Below are positions 14,456 through 23,199 of a stretch of DNA of 36,528 bases, piece by piece. Positions within the stretch are counted from its first letter, which is position 1, and every line of letters begins with the position of its first letter. The notes under the pieces were generated by a model. That model made no database searches and was not told the DNA's origin. It worked only from the letters and a program-made list of their open reading frames with translations. The DNA is taken from positions 1 through 36,528 of the forward strand of contig CAYSUS010000070.1 of NCBI GenBank assembly GCA_964434165.1, read 5' to 3'. This stretch comes from CAYSUS01 sp964434165. GTDB lineage: Bacteria > Planctomycetota > Planctomycetia > Pirellulales > Thermoguttaceae. A program made the translations under genes and the position numbers.

Positions 14456-17224
14456 CTAATACCGACCCTCGCCGCGCACGCAGGCCTTGCACGGCACGCG
14501 GCCCTGGCCGCGGCACGTACGGCACGGGACCGGAACGGGCACCGTCTCCGTGATCTTCGCGCCCGTGACGGGATTGCGCCCCACGACCCGGGTCTGCATG
14601 ACCCGCACGCTTCCTTTGCGGCAGTTACGATTGGGGCAGTCCACGTGCCCCAGACCGTTGCAGACCACGCAGGCGCGGTCTTCGAGGCTCTCGGAGCCGG
14701 GCCATCCCGTAACACCGCTCGCCGAGGCCTTGGCCGCCATGTACTTCCAGTGGACGCCGCTGTTGAACGAGAATCGGCTGGCGTCGGCCCGCGCGGTCAC
14801 CTCGTCGATGGCCTTGAGCGTCGCCGCGTCCAGGGCCAGCACGTTCCGCTCGTGCAGGTACTTGCACCGACGCAGATTGTGCAGCACCTCGGGGCACTCC
14901 GGAGCCTGCTCGACGGCCTTCTCCCAGTCGCGCACCGCGCGGCGGAGCTGCTTCATGCGAACCTCGGTCAGCGCCCGGTTGTTCAGCGACGCCACGTCCT
15001 CGGGACGCTTGCGGAGGCACCCGTTGAAGCGGTTCTCCGCCGCGTCGAAGTCGCCTTCCCTCAAGGCGTCGATCAAGCCGATCGTCAGCGAGGCGCGGAT
15101 GTCCTCGGGGTCCTGGCGAATCGCCTCGGTGAGCTTGTCCCGCGCGGCCTCGTGGCTGCGCGCGGCGATCAGCGACGCGGCCGATCGCAGCAGCTCCTCC
15201 ACCTCCGGGGCGCCGGGGGCTCCCGCCGAGGCGGCCTCGGTGCCGGGGCTCCACGTGTGGTCGGGCGGGGCGGCCAGGCGGCTCCACGCGGCAAGCTGCT
15301 CCTGGATCGCGGCGCGCTGCTCCGCGCCGATCGTGGAATCGCTCAACAGGGCCTCGTGGATCTGCACCGCGAGCCGGGCGTCGCGCGCCGTCCGCTTCAG
15401 ACCGGCGGCCGCGTCGCCAAGCCGCTTGAGCATCTTCGCCTGGGTGAGCCCGGTCGCGTCAGGGAGGGCCCGAAGGTACCATTGGGCCGCGCGCCGGCGA
15501 TACCACGCGCGCTGCGGCTCCTCGGCCGACTCCGCCAGCTCCCACCAGCGATCGGCCAGACCGGCCCGGCCGTCGGCGTCGGCCGGCCGGTCGATCTCCA
15601 GCGAGGCCAGTTGCCGCAGGCCTTCGTCGCCGCCCTTGGAGAGGTGAACGGCCCCCCCGTCCCAATCGTCCCGGAAGAAACACCGCCAGATGCCCGCCGC
15701 CAGGTGGGCGCGGGCGTCGTCGGGCGAATCGGCGAGGGTCGGCTCGGCGGCTTCTCGCTCGGCGCGGCGCCTGAGCGCTTCGGCCAGCCAGGCCGACTGG
15801 TCCTCGGCCGCGCCGCGCAGCGCGACCGGGGGCGTCTGCCGGCAGAGCTCCAGCGCCTTGGACGCAAGCGCGCGGGCCTCTTCGTAGTCGCCGCGATCGG
15901 TCAGCTCGTCGATCAGCGCGAGCGACTGCTCGACGAAGCCCTCGCGGCGCACGGAATCGTCGGCCCGCTCCGCAAAGCGCCAGAGCGCCGTGTGCCGCGC
16001 TGCCGGGGCGTCGATCTCGAAGGCCCTGCCCAGGGCCTCGACGGCCGCCATCACCCGCCGTGCGTCGCCGCCTTCGATCGCCTGGTCGGCGGCCCGCTCC
16101 AGCAGCGCGTACTTCTCCGCCGGAGGCATCCCTTCTTCCCGGGCCGCCCGATACAGCCGGTCGGCCAGCGCAATCGACTCCGAGGGCGCGCGGGAGCCGG
16201 CAAGCTGGAACTGCTCGTCCACGAGCCGCCGGGCCGTTTCCAGCTCGCTCTCCGGGGGGCGCGGTGCCCTGGTGTTGACGTTCTCGGAGGGCCGCCTTTC
16301 TTCGTCGCCCTTGGGCCCCGGGCCCGGTTGGCCTTCCGGCTTCTCGTCGCCCGGCTCAGGCTCGCGCGAGTCCATCGGCGCCTCGGTGCCCTCCGATTCG
16401 GCGCCGCGATCGCCGGCCGGCGACTCGTCTCTGCCGGGCGTGTCTGTCCCGTCCGCTCCCGGGTTCTCGTTCTCCCGCGAAGCTCCGTCGCGGTCGTTGG
16501 TGTCCTGGCGTGCGGTGGCGTCGTCGAGCGGGGTGCCGCCGGACAGATCGGCGTCCCACGAGGACTCCTCGTCGCGGTCGGCGTCGAGGGCGGCCGTCGA
16601 TTGCTTCTGGCCGAGCTGCGAGGAAAGCACCATCGCGCCGATCAGCACGAGGACCAGCGACACCCCGATGCTGACGATCGTGAGCGCGAGGTTTCGGGTG
16701 CTCGACGGGCCCGACGCGCGCCGCGCCGCCACGGGCGCATCGCGCACGACCACCGCAGGCTGATCCGTCGCGACGACCACCGCGGGCATCGGGGCGGAGC
16801 GGGAGGCCGGGGCGGCCGCGGCGGGCTGCGGGGCCGCCGACGCGGCCGGTTGCGGCATGGGCCGAGGCCCTGGCAGGGGCGGCGGGGCGGAGCGCACCTC
16901 GCCCTGCGGAACGGCGGGGCCGGACGGGGCGGTCGCAGCCTGTGGCCCGCCCGCGGCGAGCTGCACGTCGTAGGCGGCCTTTCTCTCGGGGGTGAGCAGG
17001 CAGATCTTGGCGGCCGCCACCTCGTTGAGCAGCTTCTGCGAGAGCTTGCTGTGCTTGCCCGCCTGGAACACGCGCAAGTGGCTCATGCGGGCATCGGCGG
17101 CGTTGGCGATCACCTCCGCCTCGGACTCGAAGCGGACGATGCCCAGCAGGCGGTAGTGATCGGGCGGCTGATATTCGGGCGGAATGCCCAGCCAGCGATA
17201 GTAGGGGTCGAAGGAGTCCGCCAT
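14456..17224 (-). CDS. planctomycete J-domain-like membrane protein with TPRs and DnaJ-type zinc finger
   Basis: The protein has 922 residues. Residues 1-95 form the planctomycete J-domain-like module (YYRWLGIPPEYQPPDHYRLLGI… to LTPERKAAYDVQL), which lacks the HPD tripeptide needed to stimulate DnaK. A proline/alanine linker leads to one membrane helix at about 178-200. An acidic, disordered stretch (about 205-340) comes next, then roughly 500 residues of TPR-like helices. The C-terminus carries paired CxxCxGxG motifs, C852-C855 and C901-C904, with partner cysteines (CPNRNC, CKAC), as in the DnaJ zinc-binding region. J-like head and DnaJ-like zinc tail are therefore kept at opposite ends across the membrane helix. 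It is probably an assembly or protein-quality scaffold; that function is inference. The gene stands alone. Confidence 0.88.
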   Translation of the reverse strand: MADSFDPYYRWLGIPPEYQPPDHYRLLGIVRFESEAEVIANAADARMSHLRVFQAGKHSKLSQKLLNEVAAAKICLLTPERKAAYDVQLAAGGPQAATAPSGPAVPQGEVRSAPPPLPGPRPMPQPAASAAPQPAAAAPASRSAPMPAVVVATDQPAVVVRDAPVAARRASGPSSTRNLALTIVSIGVSLVLVLIGAMVLSSQLGQKQSTAALDADRDEESSWDADLSGGTPLDDATARQDTNDRDGASRENENPGADGTDTPGRDESPAGDRGAESEGTEAPMDSREPEPGDEKPEGQPGPGPKGDEERRPSENVNTRAPRPPESELETARRLVDEQFQLAGSRAPSESIALADRLYRAAREEGMPPAEKYALLERAADQAIEGGDARRVMAAVEALGRAFEIDAPAARHTALWRFAERADDSVRREGFVEQSLALIDELTDRGDYEEARALASKALELCRQTPPVALRGAAEDQSAWLAEALRRRAEREAAEPTLADSPDDARAHLAAGIWRCFFRDDWDGGAVHLSKGGDEGLRQLASLEIDRPADADGRAGLADRWWELAESAEEPQRAWYRRRAAQWYLRALPDATGLTQAKMLKRLGDAAAGLKRTARDARLAVQIHEALLSDSTIGAEQRAAIQEQLAAWSRLAAPPDHTWSPGTEAASAGAPGAPEVEELLRSAASLIAARSHEAARDKLTEAIRQDPEDIRASLTIGLIDALREGDFDAAENRFNGCLRKRPEDVASLNNRALTEVRMKQLRRAVRDWEKAVEQAPECPEVLHNLRRCKYLHERNVLALDAATLKAIDEVTARADASRFSFNSGVHWKYMAAKASASGVTGWPGSESLEDRACVVCNGLGHVDCPNRNCRKGSVRVMQTRVVGRNPVTGAKITETVPVPVPCRTCRGQGRVPCKACVRGEGRY

Positions 17225-17289
17225 GATCTCCAGCCCTTGCGGCCGGCCGACGTCAGCGGGCCGCCGCGTGTTTGGTGTGAAGAGGGCCT

Positions 17290-17318
17290 ATTCTACCGGT
17301 CGGGGGGACTGAGAGCAA
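17290..17318 (-). promoter_or_regulatory. candidate promoter of the J-domain protein gene
   Basis: On the minus strand TTGCTC (17313-17318) and TAGAAT (17290-17295) are 17 bp apart. The -10 box matches the consensus in 5 of 6 positions, the -35 in 3. Start of transcription would be about 60 bp before the ATG. Confidence 0.42.
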
Positions 17319-17537
17319 CCAAGTCAGAGGACTTCGGGCCGCGGCGTTAAGCAAGACCGCCCGACCCTCTCCTTGACGACGTCCCGACCGCTTCCAGGCG
17401 CTCGGTCGAGACCGTCCGCGCCATGCCAGAAGACGTCTCGAACAACGCCTGGGCCGCGCCTGATTGGCTGGGGGCACGACCGGCCCCCGCTCGGGAGATT
17501 GGACGGGTTGGGTTGAGTTGGAGTCCTGTTTTCCGTT

Positions 17538-17565
17538 TTTGCATCCCCGTTTACATAGCTATTAC
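17538..17565 (+). promoter_or_regulatory. candidate promoter of the radical SAM gene
   Basis: TTTGCA (17538-17543) and TATTAC (17560-17565) are 16 bp apart, each matching 4 of 6 consensus bases. The surrounding 50 bp is markedly AT-rich against the local background, which supports promoter function more than the boxes themselves. TTTACA at 17550 is an alternative -35. Confidence 0.35.
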
Positions 17566-17707
17566 ACAACGAATACGCATCGGGAACACGGCTTTCCCCG
17601 AGGAAACTTACAATCTCGGGGGAGGACCTGGAAGCAGCACCACCGGTTCCGGGCAGGTTGCCGATAGGGTCACAGAACGCCCGACACTCGCAACGGAAGA
17701 TCCATCC

Positions 17708-19543
17708 ATGACCCAGCTCAACGACGCACTCCCCACGCACGCGACGCACGACCGCGCCGACTCGGCCTTTCCGGTTCATCCTCTCGGCTCCGAGGCCAAG
17801 GTCCTGTTGACCAGCGTCTTCGGTCCCTACTGCCAGGACGACGAGTACGGCAGCCGCAAGATGAACCCCATGGAGCTGTATCACAACCAGGTCACGCGGG
17901 AGCAGGGGCCGTACTCGCTGCGGATGTTCCACCGGAGCTGGGGCCTGATGATGATCCAGACGAACATCGAGGCCCCGTGCACGCTGCTCGACTTCCCCAC
18001 GCTCGACCGGTTCGTCGAGGAGATCCGCGAGAACCGTTACGACGTGGTGGGCATCAGCTCGATCATCCCCAATCAGCTCAAGGTCAAGAAGATGTGCGAG
18101 CTGATCCGGCAGTACCAGCCGCACGCGGTGATCGTGGTGGGCGGGCACGTCGCCAACGTCCCCGACCTGTCCGATCGGATCGACGCCGACCACGTCGTCA
18201 AGGGCGAGGGCATCCGCTGGTTCCGCAGGTTCGTGGGCGAGAACCCCGACCGCCCGATCCGCCACCCGCACATCCTCTCCGGAATCGCCTCGCGCAACAT
18301 GGGCGTGACGCTCAACAACAAGGAGGGCGACACGGCCGCGGCCCTGATTCCCTCGGTGGGCTGCCCGGTGGGCTGCAACTTCTGCTCCACGTCGGCCATG
18401 TTCGGCGGCAAGGGCAAGTTCTTCAACTTCTACCAGACCGGCGACGAGCTGTTCGACGTCATGGAGCAGCTCGAGGAGGGGATGAAGGTCTGCTCCTTCT
18501 TCGTCATGGACGAGAACTTCCTTCTCCATCGCAAGCGCGCGCTGCGCCTGTTGGAGCTGATGGAGAAGCACGACAAGGCCTGGAGCCTGAACGTGTTCAG
18601 CTCGGCCAACGCGCTGCGCTCCTACACGATGGAGCAGCTCGTGGGCCTGGGCGTGTCGTGGGTCTGGCTGGGGCTGGAGGGCGAGGACAGCCAGTACCGG
18701 AAGCTGCACGGCCACGACGCCTTCGAGTTGGTCCGCACGCTCCGCCAGCACGGGATCAAGGTCCTCGGCTCGACGATCATCGGCCTGGAGAACCACAACC
18801 CGGAGAACATGGACGCGGTGATCGACTACGCCGTGCGTTACGACACCGACTTCCACCAGTTCATGCTCTACACGCCCATCCCCGGCACCCCGCTCCATCG
18901 CGAGCTGGAGGCGCAGGGCCGGATGAAAGACCCCAGCGAGTACCACGTGGGCGACATCCACGGGCAGCTCGTCTTCAACTACCGCCACCCCCACATCCCG
19001 CCCGGGGCCGAGGCGGAGATGTTGGAGCGGGCCTTCCGGCGCGACTTCGAGGTCAACGGCCCCAGCGTCACCCGCATCGTCAGCACGCTGCTGGCAGGGT
19101 GGAAGAGGTACAAGGACTATCCCGACCCGCGGATCCGCCGCCGGATGCACTGGGAGTCGCGGGGCCTGGAAACGACGTTCAGCGCGGTGACGACCGCCTC
19201 GCGACGCTACTTCCGCCGCAATCCCACGGTGCGCGCGAAGCTCGACGCCCTGCTCCGCGAGCTGCACGCCGAGTTCGGCTGGAAGTCGCGGCTGTATAGC
19301 GCCGTGGGCGGTCCTTACCTCTCCTGGACGATGCACCGCGAGGAGAAACGCCTGGCCTCTGGCTGGACCTACGAGCCGCCGACCTTCTACGAGAAGAACC
19401 CCGCGGCCGCCGCCCTGGGCGAAGGCCGCGTGAAGGCCGACGTGACCCCCGCCGTCGCCGCCCGCGTGAAGGCTACCGGCGCCGTCGAGCGGACCGTCGA
19501 GTCGCCCGAAGAGGCGATGTCGCTGGAGACCGTGGCGGGGTGA
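17708..19543 (+). CDS. radical SAM protein with N-terminal B12-binding-type domain
   Basis: The product has 611 residues from the ATG at 17708, with GGAAGA upstream; the frame is open further but without conserved content. The N-terminal third has a Rossmann-like cobalamin-binding fold (YDVVGISSIIPNQLKVKKM… HAVIVVGGHVANVP), without the DxHxxG histidine, as is common in this class. The iron-sulfur motif is C219-P-V-G-C223-N-F-C226, followed by the helix that carries FVMDENFLLHRKRAL and the ELGVxWVWLGLEG-type strand, here LGVSWVWLGLEG. This layout is shared by lipid, hopanoid and tetrapyrrole methyltransferases and by other radical enzymes of unknown substrate. The C-terminal 150 residues are basic and helical and have no motif I recognise. 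It is a single-gene transcript, so context gives no substrate. Confidence 0.88.
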   Translation: MTQLNDALPTHATHDRADSAFPVHPLGSEAKVLLTSVFGPYCQDDEYGSRKMNPMELYHNQVTREQGPYSLRMFHRSWGLMMIQTNIEAPCTLLDFPTLDRFVEEIRENRYDVVGISSIIPNQLKVKKMCELIRQYQPHAVIVVGGHVANVPDLSDRIDADHVVKGEGIRWFRRFVGENPDRPIRHPHILSGIASRNMGVTLNNKEGDTAAALIPSVGCPVGCNFCSTSAMFGGKGKFFNFYQTGDELFDVMEQLEEGMKVCSFFVMDENFLLHRKRALRLLELMEKHDKAWSLNVFSSANALRSYTMEQLVGLGVSWVWLGLEGEDSQYRKLHGHDAFELVRTLRQHGIKVLGSTIIGLENHNPENMDAVIDYAVRYDTDFHQFMLYTPIPGTPLHRELEAQGRMKDPSEYHVGDIHGQLVFNYRHPHIPPGAEAEMLERAFRRDFEVNGPSVTRIVSTLLAGWKRYKDYPDPRIRRRMHWESRGLETTFSAVTTASRRYFRRNPTVRAKLDALLRELHAEFGWKSRLYSAVGGPYLSWTMHREEKRLASGWTYEPPTFYEKNPAAAALGEGRVKADVTPAVAARVKATGAVERTVESPEEAMSLETVAG

Positions 19544-19606
19544 GCTCGGGCGTGGGCGCTCACAGGCCGATCGAGGCCGCACCGGGCGTCAACCCGCCCT
19601 CGCCCC

Positions 19607-19622
19607 AGCCCTCTCCCGTAGG
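19607..19622. repeat. half copy of palindrome family B
   Basis: CCCTCTCCCGTAGGG matches the left arm and turn of the repeats at 3764-3791 and 3855-3880. The right arm is lost. It lies in the 96-bp gap between the convergent radical SAM and PP2C genes. Confidence 0.5.
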
Positions 19623-19639
19623 GATCTGGTGGTATCGCA

Positions 19640-20755
19640 TCACTCCTTCTTCGACCGCGAGCGGAGCTTGTCGCGGTAGCGGCGGAACGCCTCGTCCGCG
19701 GAGAGACCGGCCTTCTTGAGCTGTTCCCACGTCCGCGTGAGCTGGTCGCCGACCTGATCGGCAAACTCCTCCGACAGCGTCTTGAGCCGCTCGCGCCAGT
19801 CCCCGGAGAGCCGCTCCGGCGGAAGGTCCAGATCCACTTCGGATTCCGATCCCGCCGGAACCGGCTCGGCCGCGGGCGGTCGGGCAGCGTCGGGCAGCGG
19901 GGGCCGGGCGGGTTGCGGCTCCGAAGCGGCGAGAGGCCGGCTGACCGTCTCGCAGCACTCCGCCTCGGGGACTGCCGCCTGGCCGAGCGAGGATTGCTCC
20001 ACGCGCCCCACCACCTCCAACACGGCCAGGGTGGCGTCGTCGTAGCGCATCTCCCCGGCCCGCCGAAGCGACTCCATCTCGGTGTGCCACTCCGGCTCGG
20101 TCATCGCGCCAAGCCGGTCCCAGGGCGGCTGGCCGCCCTGCTCCAGTCGGCGGAGGAGCCAGTCGGCCACGGCGTCGGTGGTCAGCACGAGCCAGTCGCC
20201 CAGCCGGCACTCCGTGTCGAGCCGCTGGAAGCGGAGGTTGGCGTCGCGCCCCAGGTCGCGGCTGCCCAGGGCCATGGGGTCGGCCTCCAGCTCCGCGGCC
20301 TGGGTGATGGGAAACGACCGCAGTGCCCGACGCGAGCGCACGTGGAACAGGCAGCAGTCGCCGATCGAGACCACCCGGAGCCGGCGCGAATCGTCCACGT
20401 CGGTCGCCTCCGTCGGAGGCTCCTCCAGCCACATCCACAGGAGCGTCGAGAAGGCCCCCTGCTTCATCTTGGGTTTCTGGAACCAGGTGAGGCTCTCCTG
20501 GTCGATCTCGCCGGCCCAGGCGCGGCGGAGCCGGTCGAGCCAGTCGGCGAACGGCGCGGGCCGATCCGGGTCGGGCAGGTCGGCCACGGCGGCCTCGGCG
20601 AGCAGCTCGGCCCAGCGTCGCGCGAAGAGGCTCGCCGACACGCCGTCGGCCACGGCCGCCACCCCGCGCCGGGGATCGACCCGGCAGGCGTCCTGGTTCT
20701 CCTCAGGATGCTCGGCGTCTTTGGCCAGCGTGAAGATGCGATGCGCAAGCGGCAT
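19640..20755 (-). CDS. PP2C-like protein phosphatase, last gene of the GTPase system
   Basis: The product has 371 residues from the ATG at 20755. The first 240 residues form a divergent PP2C domain: ENQDA (19-23), VAAVADGVSAS with the metal-binding DG, GAFSTLL in the place of GGTTA, VSIGDCCLF (the GDS strand), LTTDAVADWLL in the place of the TDG motif, and RYDDATLAVLEV with the last metal aspartate. The metal-binding acids are therefore kept, so it is probably active on phospho-Ser/Thr. A proline-rich linker (about 265-315) and a charged helical tail (about 316-371, ending RSRSKKE) follow. It lies 32 bp after the vWA gene. The natural target would be the kinase at 25647-28073 or one of that kinase's substrates in the same operon. 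Confidence 0.8.
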   Translation of the reverse strand: MPLAHRIFTLAKDAEHPEENQDACRVDPRRGVAAVADGVSASLFARRWAELLAEAAVADLPDPDRPAPFADWLDRLRRAWAGEIDQESLTWFQKPKMKQGAFSTLLWMWLEEPPTEATDVDDSRRLRVVSIGDCCLFHVRSRRALRSFPITQAAELEADPMALGSRDLGRDANLRFQRLDTECRLGDWLVLTTDAVADWLLRRLEQGGQPPWDRLGAMTEPEWHTEMESLRRAGEMRYDDATLAVLEVVGRVEQSSLGQAAVPEAECCETVSRPLAASEPQPARPPLPDAARPPAAEPVPAGSESEVDLDLPPERLSGDWRERLKTLSEEFADQVGDQLTRTWEQLKKAGLSADEAFRRYRDKLRSRSKKE

Positions 20756-20787
20756 GGCCGGACACGGGGACGGGGGACCGCTGGGCT

Positions 20788-21654
20788 TCAGCGCAGGCCG
20801 GGCGCGGCCTGGGTTCCCATGTTGAGGAACTGAATAAGACACACCATATCGGCGTTGAAGGCCATGCCCCGCGCTCCGTTCTGAATGGCGAGCCCCTCCC
20901 CCACCGCGTGGCGCACAAACGGGTCGGGCAGCACGCTCGACATGTGGAACAGGCCGCGGGCCAATTCGTCGGGGAGGCCCTGGTCGGCGGCCGGAAACAG
21001 GAACGGGTCGGCGGCCGTCATCGACAGGTGGCAGTTGAACAGCAGGACGTTCCCGTCCTCGGTGGCCAGGCGCTTGACCGCGTCGGCGTAAGGGATCGGG
21101 TCGCCGTCCTGCGACTCGCCGTCGGTGATGTGGACCACGATCGGCGGGAAGCTCCGCGGGTGCCGGCCGATCCATTCGCTGAGGATCTCGTGGGCCCGGT
21201 AGAACATGTGGCACATGGGCGTGCCCCCCTCGGCCACCGGGTCCACCCACACCGGCACGTCGCAGGGAACCTCGATCATCTCGCCCGTGTCCTCGTCGGC
21301 GATCCGCTGCACGCGGGTGTCGATGCGGGCCGGGTGGTCGCCGACCTCCGTGATCGAGACCAGTGTGCGGCCGGCGAGAGGCCCCGTGAGGGCCGACTGG
21401 ATGATCGGGCTGGCGTTGCGATCGGTGCGGTAGCCGAACACCCCCACGTCCATCCAGTCCTTGATCCCCTGATCGCCGCTGGCGCGGATGGCCATGTTCT
21501 GAAGCCAGCCGTTGATCGCCCCCACCAGCTCGTCGCACTTGCGGTTCGACGAATTCCCCAGCGGCTCCTCCATCGAGAACGACTGGTCCAGGAGGAACAA
21601 AAAGCACGCCTTGTTCTGCCGGCTGATTTCCTGGGAGTAGGGCGTTCGTGTCAT
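20788..21654 (-). CDS. vWA-domain protein of the GTPase system
   Basis: The product has 288 residues and consists almost wholly of a von Willebrand A domain. The metal site is complete: D23-x-S25-x-S27 (DQSFS), T145 in EGGTPM, and D178 in HITDGES. The domain begins straight after a short N-terminus with no signal or membrane helix, so it is cytoplasmic. Such proteins bind a partner through a divalent metal. The strand is followed by insertions (RIDTRVQRIADEDTGEMIEVP) that differ from TerY-like vWA proteins. It lies between the coiled-coil gene (51 bp) and the PP2C gene (32 bp). A set of vWA, PP2C and kinase also defines the TerY-P triad of tellurium-resistance-like systems, a family comparison made from memory. 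A role as assembly adaptor for the system is inferred. Confidence 0.85.
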   Translation of the reverse strand: MTRTPYSQEISRQNKACFLFLLDQSFSMEEPLGNSSNRKCDELVGAINGWLQNMAIRASGDQGIKDWMDVGVFGYRTDRNASPIIQSALTGPLAGRTLVSITEVGDHPARIDTRVQRIADEDTGEMIEVPCDVPVWVDPVAEGGTPMCHMFYRAHEILSEWIGRHPRSFPPIVVHITDGESQDGDPIPYADAVKRLATEDGNVLLFNCHLSMTAADPFLFPAADQGLPDELARGLFHMSSVLPDPFVRHAVGEGLAIQNGARGMAFNADMVCLIQFLNMGTQAAPGLR

Positions 21655-21705
21655 GACGTCAAGGTCGCTCGGGTGCGTGGTCGTCGGTCGCTCGGGCGGG
21701 CCGCG

Positions 21706-23190
21706 TCACTGGGAGGCGGCCTCTTCGGGCCCGAACAGCTTCTCCAGGGGAATCCAGTCGGGCGAGTCGGGCACGCGCGCGGCAAAGCGCCGCTCCGCGG
21801 CGAAGGAAAGGGCCTCGCGCCCGCTGCCGGGCTTGGCGCGGTACTCCTTCAGTTCCTCTTCCAGTTGGACGCACAACTCGGCCAGGCGCTGCCACCGCTC
21901 CTTCTCGCCCGGGGAGTCGATCAACCCGGTGCGGGCGATTTCGTAACGCTCGACGCAGCGCCGCAGCACGGTCGGCGCCGGACTGCCCAGAAGCTCCTTG
22001 GCCAGGTAGGTGCCCACGTCGGCCGACGGGTTGACCGACTGCTCGTAGGTCTCGTAGCGCTTGAACCCGTGCGGCGACTTGACCTCGGTGAAGAACCCGC
22101 GGACGATCTCGTGCCGCGTCGTCTCCACCTCGCGGAGCTGGGGCGATTCGGAAAGCTGCTTCTGGGGCAGCATCTCGGCCAGCCACGACCGCGCTGCGGC
22201 GCGGAGCGCGTCGCGGCAGGCGGCCGTCCCGTGCCGGTCGAGTATCTCCGCCGCGCGACGGACCCGCTCGGAGAAGCCCTTCGGCAGGTCGGACTTCAGG
22301 TTCGCCAGCGCCTGCTCCGCCGCCTTGGCCTGCTCGGCGGTCTCGATCCGCGCGGCGACGCGGTCAAGCTCGGCCTCGAGGGCGCCGAGGGCCTCGATCT
22401 CGGCTCGGGCCAGACCTTCGCGGCTTGGGTAGTTGTCGAGGAGCTTCTGCAATACGAGTCGGCGCTCGGCTGGCTCGGTCGCGGTCTCCAGATCGGCGAT
22501 CGCCCGGGCGTGCTCCAGCCAAAGCTGCGCGCGGCGGCGGAGCGCTCGCACCGACTCCGCGGCCTGCGCGTCGATCGCCGGCGAGTACGCGGAGAGCACC
22601 TCGTCGCACAGGTCCACGCACTGCGGGTATTCCTCGGCGGCGAAAGCCGCTCGGGCCCGGGCGATCCGCTCGGCGGCCGCGCGCTGGCGCTCGATGCGCT
22701 CGATCCGCGACCGCAGGTCGGCGAGGCGCCGGCCCAGCGCGGCCACGAGCTCCCGTTTGCCGCGCAGGGACGACGCTTCGACCTGGGCCTTCATCGACTC
22801 GATCCGGCTGGCGGCCGTCTTCAGCGCGTCGAGCTCGTCCCCCCGCGGCGTGCGCGCGGCGTCGCCCACGGCCTCGGCGGTGTGCAGGGCCTCGCGCCAG
22901 TCGGCCCACGCGGCGCCCAGCGAGCGCAGCGCTTCGGACGCCTCGTCCGCGGCGAGCGGATCGAGCGGCCCCGGGTCGAGCAGATCGGCCCTGGCCAAGG
23001 CATCGACTGCCTGCCGCTCCAGGGCCGCCTGCGCGCGGGCCTGCTCGGCGGCCCGGTGGGCCTGCTCGACCGCTTCGGAGGGGCTTTCCAACCGCACCGG
23101 GTCCTCCACCGTCGCCATCTCCAGCAGTCCCCAGACCGAGAGCGCCGCCAGGGGAAGGCATCCGAGGATGAAGACCAGCGAGGATTTCAT
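21706..23190 (-). CDS. membrane-anchored coiled-coil protein, not recognised
   Basis: The product has 494 residues. A membrane helix at about 4-25 (LVFILGCLPLAALSVWGLLEM) is not followed by a cleavage site, so it is probably an anchor. From there on nearly the whole chain is helical, alanine-, arginine- and glutamate-rich, with heptad-like coiled-coil segments at about 38-75, 125-190 and 285-320. A more globular part starts near 380 (HEIVRGFFTEVKSPHGFKRYETYEQSVNPSADVG). I know no family for it. It starts 9 bp after the GAP1-like gene and its codon use is like its neighbours. In context it is a candidate scaffold or spacer linking the membrane GTPase to the soluble partners. Confidence 0.75.
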   Translation of the reverse strand: MKSSLVFILGCLPLAALSVWGLLEMATVEDPVRLESPSEAVEQAHRAAEQARAQAALERQAVDALARADLLDPGPLDPLAADEASEALRSLGAAWADWREALHTAEAVGDAARTPRGDELDALKTAASRIESMKAQVEASSLRGKRELVAALGRRLADLRSRIERIERQRAAAERIARARAAFAAEEYPQCVDLCDEVLSAYSPAIDAQAAESVRALRRRAQLWLEHARAIADLETATEPAERRLVLQKLLDNYPSREGLARAEIEALGALEAELDRVAARIETAEQAKAAEQALANLKSDLPKGFSERVRRAAEILDRHGTAACRDALRAAARSWLAEMLPQKQLSESPQLREVETTRHEIVRGFFTEVKSPHGFKRYETYEQSVNPSADVGTYLAKELLGSPAPTVLRRCVERYEIARTGLIDSPGEKERWQRLAELCVQLEEELKEYRAKPGSGREALSFAAERRFAARVPDSPDWIPLEKLFGPEEAASQ

Positions 23191-23199
23191 GCGAGGCGG

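Larger units (their letters stand above)
17225..17707. other. 483-bp divergent promoter region
   Basis: There is no gene. It carries a minus-strand promoter for the J-domain protein (17290-17318) and an AT-rich plus-strand promoter zone for the radical SAM gene (about 17530-17580), followed by a leader of over 120 bases. Confidence 0.6.

Noticed and set aside
14201..17350. Plus-strand open frame opposite the J-domain-like gene
   Set aside because: The minus-strand product has clear domains, while this one is low-complexity.
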